A stretch of 64,000 nt of DNA from Sordaria brevicollis. Taxonomy: Eukaryota; Ascomycota; Sordariomycetes; Sordariales; Sordariaceae. Within the stretch, counting starts at the first letter, position 1. The number at the start of each line of letters is the position of its first letter. Below, one piece after another: positions 58,078-64,000 of this stretch. A model generated the notes under the pieces. The model was not told the DNA's origin. It did no database searches and was given only the letters and a program-made list of their open reading frames with translations. The stretch spans positions 372,001 through 436,000 of the forward strand of contig JAUTDP010000008.1 in the NCBI GenBank assembly GCA_033439795.1, written 5' to 3'. A program made the position numbers and the translations under genes.

Positions 58078-61000
58078 TCACCTGTCCCGCCTTGGCCTCT
58101 TCCCACTCCCACCCCCCAGTCCCAACCCCGCCATGAACTGCGCCGCTCTCGTAACCTTTCCTCCCGTGCCACTTTCTTCCCATGCCTTCTTCACCTTGGC
58201 CAGCTGCTTGTCCACATCGGCATCCCTCTCCTTGCTGTCCGGCATCCAGTTACCATGCGGCTTCTCCAGCGCCGGGAAATCGGTTTCGTTGTTAGCGCGC
58301 TGACCCATGGCGGCCGCAACGTTGAAGACGGCAATGTCCTTTTCTGGCTGGAAATGGGGAGGGGCGTGCAAGGTGACGGAGGTCAGGAGCTGAGTGGTGG
58401 CGTCTGAGCTGTTCAGGGCGGAGGAAGGGTCGCTGTAGGGGTTGGAGGGATCGGAGTGGGCGTCATCTTTTGGAAGAAAAGGTTTTTGTGTTGTTAGTGG
58501 CGCGTTCTTGAGTGGTACATAGGTGTGGATTGTGAACAGGACAAGGACAGGGTGACGGGAAGTGAACTTACATGGACCCCAAAGCGCGGTGGGCAGGTTG
58601 CTGTACCCGAGCTCGTGTTTTTGCCAGACTGGGTTGCTGGGTTGCAACTTGTTGGTGTCTTCCAACGCTTTGACATGAGGCTCTGGTCCTCTGACAAAAA
58701 TTCGGAGAGACGACTGCACAAGGGGCTGGTCGCGGTGCATGGGTCTGGCGTACACAGCGCCCGAGGCCTTGTTCTTTACCGGCTCGATGTGATCATCGAC
58801 GACCGTGCCGTCTTTGTGGATGGACTGAGTATATATCTTTGCGGTCTGCACGGCAAACTTACAGGAAACTGTGAAAGCAAAAACAGCGCCACGAACAAGC
58901 CATTTCTCTCCGGCGGCCGGTGGCCCATGGTCTTTGTCGGCGCTGTTCTGCGCGATAAGTCCGCTGATGCAGTTGACGAGCTGAGAAGACCGAACAGAGA
59001 TATCGGTTGGGGCAACATCCTGGTCGGTAGAGTGGACATCTTCTCCTTCTCCGATGGCCTGGGCTGCGCCCTTGTCGCTTGTTTGGATCGCCAGCTCGTA
59101 GAATTCTGACAAGCTGATACTGTTGTTCGGAGTTGAGTCCTGCGGCCCGAACTTGATGTCAAATCCAAACACAAAGAAGTCAACATGTACCACTCCGGAA
59201 AGAGGTGGACCTTGGAGCCAGATGGTTGCACCGAGGTCGATTTTGATGGGGATGGTCACGAGCCAAAGATCGAGAGTGTAGTTGACGCCGACCGTTACAC
59301 CTACGGTTGCTCGATACAAGAATGGACGGTAATTGATCAAGAAGTCAGCATATGCGTCGAGATAGGCGTACAAAGGGCCAAGAGTCAGGGCAACATGGAG
59401 GCTGCCACCTCCCATGCACGTCTTGGGGGTCACCGCGAAGTAGGCACCTCCAGTGATGTTGATGTGGGAGTCGTAGCTCCAACTGATGCCGAGTCGAGCA
59501 GGGTTGGGATACGGGCCTGGTTTCTGGTACTGAGGGTGATAACCTCCAATGGTGAACACCCAGTCGCCCTGTTGAGGACCGGGTCCATACCAGGTGTAAA
59601 GCCCAAAGCCGCCTGTTAGATGGCATGATTCGTCGAGGATGTATGATGCTGGTGTCAGCTGTCCGTCAACCTTCATGACGCCAGCATTGAAATCCACCAT
59701 GGCTACCACGCCGAGCTGTACGACAGCGAACTTTTTCTTGGCTTGTTTGGGGATCTCAGCCGTGGCGAGACCAAAAATGCCCAACTGGACACCAGATCCC
59801 CATTCAACAGCGACAACAGCCCTAATCTGCAGCATCTCGAAAGCTTGAATGGTTAGGCCAGCTGCGACCCAGTTCTCGCCCTCTTTGGTATCGAACCAGC
59901 CGCCATCTAACATGTTTGTAAGTGCACCCGCGGCTGATGAACCGGGATTTTGAGCCAGAAATGGAAAGCTTGAGACGGTGTCGATGGTCGGCATCTTGAT
60001 GCTCGTGTTATAGCCAAATCCGCCAACGAGACCGCGAATTTCAGCGTAGCCTATCGTGGCAATAGGTCCCGATACACTGACGTAGGCGAGGAAGGCCTTG
60101 AAGTCATCCTTATCCAGTACCCGAACATTTGATAGCAGCTTGGGCGCCTCCAACACCTTGGACTTTTTGGCCGTTCCGTAGTAGCCTCCTGCTTCGAGCT
60201 TCCACTCCTTGAAGCCGACAACCGCTCCACCCAGATAAAGATCGGTATCCTGAGTCTTCCGGTGCTCAAACATGCCGGCGATGCTGATAGGGTCCTTCTG
60301 GAACCCAACTGCTAAACCCTCCAGATCAACCTTGATGTCCCTTTTCACGTCTAACGTGCTCAGATTGGTCAAGGTCTTGCCCTTGAGATCAAAAGTAAGA
60401 GAAAATCCCATCAGCGTCAGATCAATCGGACCAAGCTTGACGGTGCCATCTATGATAAGCTTCAACTTCTTCTCCGTAATGTCAAAGTCAAGCCCGACGC
60501 CGAGGATGGTGACTGGACCTATCGTCTTGTTTACCCGTGCGGTGTTGGCCATGGGTGACACCAAATCCGTCTCCTCGTCAGAAGACAAGGCGTCAAAGCC
60601 CTCCTTCTTGGGATCCTTCTCTGGCTTGCCGCCAAATGTGTAGTCAAGCCGTGTTTCGCCTCCTTCAACCAGACATAGATGAAAGCCGCTTTTCAGAACA
60701 ACAGTGTTATCAGCTTTCTCGTCGTAGATAGCAGTATCACCGCCCGAGGCCTTCTTCCCGGTGTCTCGGAAGATGATTTGCGGATATCCTTGCGCGTTCT
60801 CGTTCAGTTCGCGAATTTCTTTCCTGGTCCATCCTTGGGCGTCGCCCCCGTCAACCCATAGAAAGCGAGCCTCGTCAAACGGCTGGGGCATTGTGCCAAC
60901 CATTGGAACATCTGGGACCCGAGGGAGCTGGTCCAGGGAGAACACTAGCGCTCGTTTCGGTGCTGGAGCCTTTCCCTCCTTTTCAGTCCTCCGTGGCTGG

Positions 61001-64000
61001 TACTGGTAGAAAGCGACCGAGGTCGTAGCTGTGATCTGGAGCCGTACCAACATCAAGATGGCTTTGTCGAGGCGCTCAATACGCAGTGAGGTCAGATCCC
61101 GGTTGCCTACAGGTGTGACCGGAATGTCCCGTACCATGTCGGGCATCGCAGACATCACGTCTGGACCGCATATCGACTCCAAGACGCCCAGGAGGCTTTG
61201 GCTCTCGTGTTGTTCACCATGATCTGTGTCTTCTGGATTGAGCGATGCTTCAAAGGTCCAGTCTCCGTTTGAAGGGTAGTGATACTTTGCTCCGAACCGC
61301 AAGTTGCCAAGCCACAGGTTTCCTTCAATCGTGAAATCAGAAGCATTGGCTTGCTTGGTATAGTTGTAGGTCAATTCGAGACTGAGGGTCATGTGGGAAA
61401 GGAGCTGAGCCATCTCGCTATTGCAGTCATCGTCAAATAGCGAGTAGAGTAAATCACCCCTGAGCCCTGCCACGCCGCCACGTAGCGTCCAAAGCGCTGC
61501 CTGTCCGTCATAATATAGCTCCAAGTTCCATTTGGCAGGCGGTATGGACTTATTTGGCGATGTCATCATCATGGAGGTCAAAAGAGCGCAGTTCGACACC
61601 GCCTTCTTGCCAATATCATATCTAAGATCCAGGTTTGCCGCCCAGAGCTTGATGGCCGGTACCTTTGGGTTCTTGGGAAGGTCGCTTATGACGGTGGCAC
61701 TGAATGTGATCTCCTCTCCTGTTAGACCGAACTGAAGCCCCACTAGCTCGAGGCCGGTCGGGGATGCGACGAGCTCCTTTTGTTGTTCTTCTCCATTGGT
61801 GTCTTTCTTTCGGAGCGCATTGAAGGCTTTCCGGAGGTCACCCACCTCGGTAGCGGGCGGATCTTCAAGGACCCCAGCGGCGGTTTTGACGGGTGCAATG
61901 TCAAGCGCCGTCCAGCGCTCGTAGGTCGAGGTGTAAGGAACCCAGAAGAAATGTTGTCCCAGCTTGGTAGCCCGGCTTTCAGGAAAAAGCTTCCCAAAGA
62001 ATCTGAATTTGGTCTTGCGGTCAGTGGTGAAATCCAATTCTAGCGAGCATTGAAAGATCATATCGGCGAATAACACCTGCACCACTACTTCGAGGGATTT
62101 GCTCGCTCCCCCGGAATAGGGACTGTGGGTGAAGATGACTCGTCGAATCAGAACTTGGTCGCATCCAGGCAAGTATCCGTCGAGGGTATCGGGGAGATCA
62201 GCGGAAAAGACACTGGCGATGAATTTCATCAATTTTTTGAAGTCGCCTCCTTGGGTAAAGTTGATGACCCACTGGGTTGTCCCGTCACTTCCGATTATTA
62301 GCGCAGTATCGAACTGGACAGTGGTCTGGAATGCGGCGTTGAGTTCAGAACTGGTGATGGCCACTTGGAGCATGATTGTAACTTCGTGGACGACCTCCAC
62401 ATCTGTCTCGCCCATCAATGTCCATGTTTTCTTGATGATAAGCCTCGGGTCAGTGGCGGTGGTCTGAGAGAACTGTAAGTTGAAACCTGTCAAGTCCCGT
62501 ATCAGGTGGCAGACTGTCTCGAAGACGGTTTTTCCTGGTTCAGCTTTAGCCTGCTTGAAACAGAGCCTCAGTGTCGTCTCGTGGTGTTCGGCCGGTGTGT
62601 ACCACACGGCATTCTTTTGGCCTTTGGTTGTATCGAGCTCGAGATCAAAATCAGCGAAGTCAAGCAGGGTTTTTAACCACCCAGTAGTGTCGATCTGGAA
62701 CATTGACAGAACATGCGACAGCTTGACATGTTCGCCAACGATACTAGGACTTTCACCCAAGCTAAGGCAGACGATGTGCGCTGGTCCGACAATGGTGTCT
62801 GTCGGCACAGTGTTGGCCGAAGAAGCAATGTTGGGCCATGCGTTCCCTTGAACATCAAAATCATGGTTGTTGTGCTCTGCACTGAAGATGACTGCTTTCT
62901 GGAAGAAGTTGGTATTTGGAGCCATAGAGGGAACATCCCACAAGTACTTGAACTTGGTTTGCAATCCAAAGCCGGTAATATTGACCATCTTCTGAGGTCC
63001 ATCCGTGGGGATCTCCAGGACTCGAACGCTGGAAGCACATTCGCTGTCGTCGGTGCTCCCCAAGCAGTGCATGAGCCACTCGCTAGTCTCATCCGTTTGG
63101 TGCAGGGGTATCATCGGAATTTCGTCATGGGGTTGAGGTGCAACACCGGGCTTCTTCGCTAGTACCAGCGCTCCCGTGTCCAAATCACCGAGAAACCAAT
63201 CCAAATGTCCTAATTCTACCCGGTAACACTGAACACCTGAGACTACTTTGGCATCCGATGCTTGGATGAAGTAGATGCCCTCTGGAGCTGGGGCCGGAAC
63301 AGGAGCCGGAGCCGGAACCGGGAGTGGGATCGGATCTTTCTCCATCACCTTTCGCTCGGAAGATGGCAAACACGCGTTGGTAGGCCAGATTTCTTCCTCT
63401 TTCTCGAATTCTTCAGGCATCGGCCAATCTTTGCGGATGATGTCAAAGGTTTTTGACCCGCAGAGTTTGGAAGGCAAAAGCACACGGAGCTGTCGGTTTT
63501 CGCCAACCACGCGCCCCTTCGTCTCTTCTCGGCCCAACCTCTTTGGAAGCCGTCGTACTTCCATGACTTTCGGTAAGTCCAGATAACCTGTGTCACGGCT
63601 GCCAACGATAGATGCCCTGGCACGGGGTGGTGCCGTTGCGTTGGTCACGAAACGACCGAGATGGACATAGTGAATGACCTCCAAATCACTCACTTGAAAG
63701 AGCCCAATAACGCGAACCATCTGGCACTCAAAAGCCCTTAAGGATTGCGAGCTCTGTCCATTATTTGTCATGCCGTATTTGAAGAGGGGGATCAGTGAAA
63801 ATTCATCCCAGAGTTTTGTGATCAGGCTGGCCAACTCTTTGGACCTGGAGCTGGGGTCTTTGATCAGCGAGATCTCGTCCAGTGACCATGTCCCGAAGAC
63901 CTGAAGTTTGTGCAGATTCTCTGCAATGGCTCTGAACTCGCTACCGGATTCTCCTGTGAGTGAGGCGGTTGACCCTACGGTAAGAGAACCAATCTGGGTA
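58078..64000 (-). CDS. very large DUF6603-type protein, 5' end outside the window
   Basis: The frame is open from the right edge (64000) down to a stop at 58078, over 1,900 codons, so the start is not in the window. The C-terminal half matches the fungal/bacterial DUF6603 family: ISIAGMFEHRKTQDTDLYLGG, IRGLVGGFGYNTSIKMP, FTIGGYHPQYQKPGPYPNP, GGAYFAVTPKTCMGGGSLHV and LINYRPFLYRATVGVTVGV. These strand-rich repeats suggest a large beta-structured protein. Its function is unknown. An intron of 105 nt (58571-58467, GTAAGT, CACTAAC branch, AAAAG) is in frame and stop-free. Its removal joins ALWGP to YDDAHSD. The last few residues (RPRRDR) may follow a frame slip, because another frame stays open to 57974. 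Confidence 0.8.
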   Translation of the reverse strand, partial: TQIGSLTVGSTASLTGESGSEFRAIAENLHKLQVFGTWSLDEISLIKDPSSRSKELASLITKLWDEFSLIPLFKYGMTNNGQSSQSLRAFECQMVRVIGLFQVSDLEVIHYVHLGRFVTNATAPPRARASIVGSRDTGYLDLPKVMEVRRLPKRLGREETKGRVVGENRQLRVLLPSKLCGSKTFDIIRKDWPMPEEFEKEEEIWPTNACLPSSERKVMEKDPIPLPVPAPAPVPAPAPEGIYFIQASDAKVVSGVQCYRVELGHLDWFLGDLDTGALVLAKKPGVAPQPHDEIPMIPLHQTDETSEWLMHCLGSTDDSECASSVRVLEIPTDGPQKMVNITGFGLQTKFKYLWDVPSMAPNTNFFQKAVIFSAEHNNHDFDVQGNAWPNIASSANTVPTDTIVGPAHIVCLSLGESPSIVGEHVKLSHVLSMFQIDTTGWLKTLLDFADFDLELDTTKGQKNAVWYTPAEHHETTLRLCFKQAKAEPGKTVFETVCHLIRDLTGFNLQFSQTTATDPRLIIKKTWTLMGETDVEVVHEVTIMLQVAITSSELNAAFQTTVQFDTALIIGSDGTTQWVINFTQGGDFKKLMKFIASVFSADLPDTLDGYLPGCDQVLIRRVIFTHSPYSGGASKSLEVVVQVLFADMIFQCSLELDFTTDRKTKFRFFGKLFPESRATKLGQHFFWVPYTSTYERWTALDIAPVKTAAGVLEDPPATEVGDLRKAFNALRKKDTNGEEQQKELVASPTGLELVGLQFGLTGEEITFSATVISDLPKNPKVPAIKLWAANLDLRYDIGKKAVSNCALLTSMMMTSPNKSIPPAKWNLELYYDGQAALWTLRGGVAGLRGDLLYSLFDDDCNSEMAQLLSHMTLSLELTYNYTKQANASDFTIEGNLWLGNLRFGAKYHYPSNGDWTFEASLNPEDTDHGEQHESQSLLGVLESICGPDVMSAMPDMVRDIPVTPVGNRDLTSLRIERLDKAILMLVRLQITATTSVAFYQYQPRRTEKEGKAPAPKRALVFSLDQLPRVPDVPMVGTMPQPFDEARFLWVDGGDAQGWTRKEIRELNENAQGYPQIIFRDTGKKASGGDTAIYDEKADNTVVLKSGFHLCLVEGGETRLDYTFGGKPEKDPKKEGFDALSSDEETDLVSPMANTARVNKTIGPVTILGVGLDFDITEKKLKLIIDGTVKLGPIDLTLMGFSLTFDLKGKTLTNLSTLDVKRDIKVDLEGLAVGFQKDPISIAGMFEHRKTQDTDLYLGGAVVGFKEWKLEAGGYYGTAKKSKVLEAPKLLSNVRVLDKDDFKAFLAYVSVSGPIATIGYAEIRGLVGGFGYNTSIKMPTIDTVSSFPFLAQNPGSSAAGALTNMLDGGWFDTKEGENWVAAGLTIQAFEMLQIRAVVAVEWGSGVQLGIFGLATAEIPKQAKKKFAVVQLGVVAMVDFNAGVMKVDGQLTPASYILDESCHLTGGFGLYTWYGPGPQQGDWVFTIGGYHPQYQKPGPYPNPARLGISWSYDSHINITGGAYFAVTPKTCMGGGSLHVALTLGPLYAYLDAYADFLINYRPFLYRATVGVTVGVNYTLDLWLVTIPIKIDLGATIWLQGPPLSGVVHVDFFVFGFDIKFGPQDSTPNNSISLSEFYELAIQTSDKGAAQAIGEGEDVHSTDQDVAPTDISVRSSQLVNCISGLIAQNSADKDHGPPAAGEKWLVRGAVFAFTVSCKFAVQTAKIYTQSIHKDGTVVDDHIEPVKNKASGAVYARPMHRDQPLVQSSLRIFVRGPEPHVKALEDTNKLQPSNPVWQKHELGYSNLPTALWGPCKFTSRHPVLVLFTIHTYVPLKNAPLTTQKPFLPKDDAHSDPSNPYSDPSSALNSSDATTQLLTSVTLHAPPHFQPEKDIAVFNVAAAMGQRANNETDFPALEKPHGNWMPDSKERDADVDKQLAKVKKAWEESGTGGKVTRAAQFMAGLGLGGGSGKRPRRDR
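58467..58571 (-). other. in-frame stopless intron in the DUF6603 gene
   Basis: 105 nt (35 codons), donor GTAAGT, branch-like CACTAAC, acceptor CAAAAG. The translated segment (PCKFTSRHPVLVLFTIHTY) looks unlike the rest of the protein. Reading through would also preserve the frame, so retention would be silent to stop-based quality control. Confidence 0.75.

Noticed and set aside
1..64000. CRISPR arrays, operons, riboswitches
   Set aside because: None seen. The window is eukaryotic, and no regularly spaced direct repeats with unique spacers are present.

Overview
This is nuclear DNA of a filamentous ascomycete (Pezizomycotina, most likely a sordariomycete). The evidence is short 47-140 nt GT..AG introns, a HET-domain gene, small secreted cysteine-rich proteins, an intron-bearing tRNA-Arg, and sharp alternation of normal gene-bearing DNA with very AT-rich blocks. 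Those blocks have lost CpA/TpG but kept CpG and are full of stop codons, which is the signature of repeat-induced point mutation (RIP). I cannot name the species.

Layout. 1-401 is gene-free flank. 408-7112 is a RIP-mutated DNA transposon with 34-bp inverted ends, a 6-bp target duplication and a dead integrase-core transposase. 7335-14543 (-) is a six-exon gene for a roughly 2,314-residue NTPase: a UPF1-like helicase, NFX1-type zinc fingers and three CbxX/CfqX AAA+ modules. 15719-17573 (+) is copy A of a fungal unknown-function family. Copy B lies just downstream in a tandem duplication that includes the promoter. Copy B starts at 18889, is cut inside exon 1 at 19015 and resumes at 40938.

The 21.9 kb between the two halves of copy B is a nested retrotransposon cluster that can be resolved from target-site duplications. 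A Tad-like LINE (14-bp duplication) entered copy B. A chromodomain Ty3/Gypsy element (19457-28140, +, 300-bp LTRs, CCTTT duplication) and a second Gypsy element (30576-37821, -, 243-bp LTRs, CCGTA duplication) then entered the LINE. All three are RIP-mutated. Copy B also carries a 13-bp tandem duplication that throws its conserved C-terminus out of frame.

Further right: tRNA-Arg(CCT) at 43666-43751 (+), a HET-domain gene at 44249-46589 (-), a RIP-mutated MULE transposon at 47357-50752 with 59-bp inverted ends and an 8-bp duplication, and a glycine-zipper protein gene at 51239-52090 (+). Then come three tandem paralogous genes for secreted six-cysteine proteins (52853-53837, 55022-55806, 56712-57532, all +). 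The third has a stop codon inside its signal peptide. The window ends in a large DUF6603-type gene (58078->64000, -) whose 5' end lies outside.

How it fits together. No metabolic pathway is visible. The window shows an accessory, transposon-rich region where genome defence (RIP), tandem duplication and gene decay meet. The helicase/AAA+ protein and the HET protein belong to families with known or suspected roles in RNA surveillance/heterochromatin and in non-self recognition. The secreted trio is a young family evolving by local duplication.
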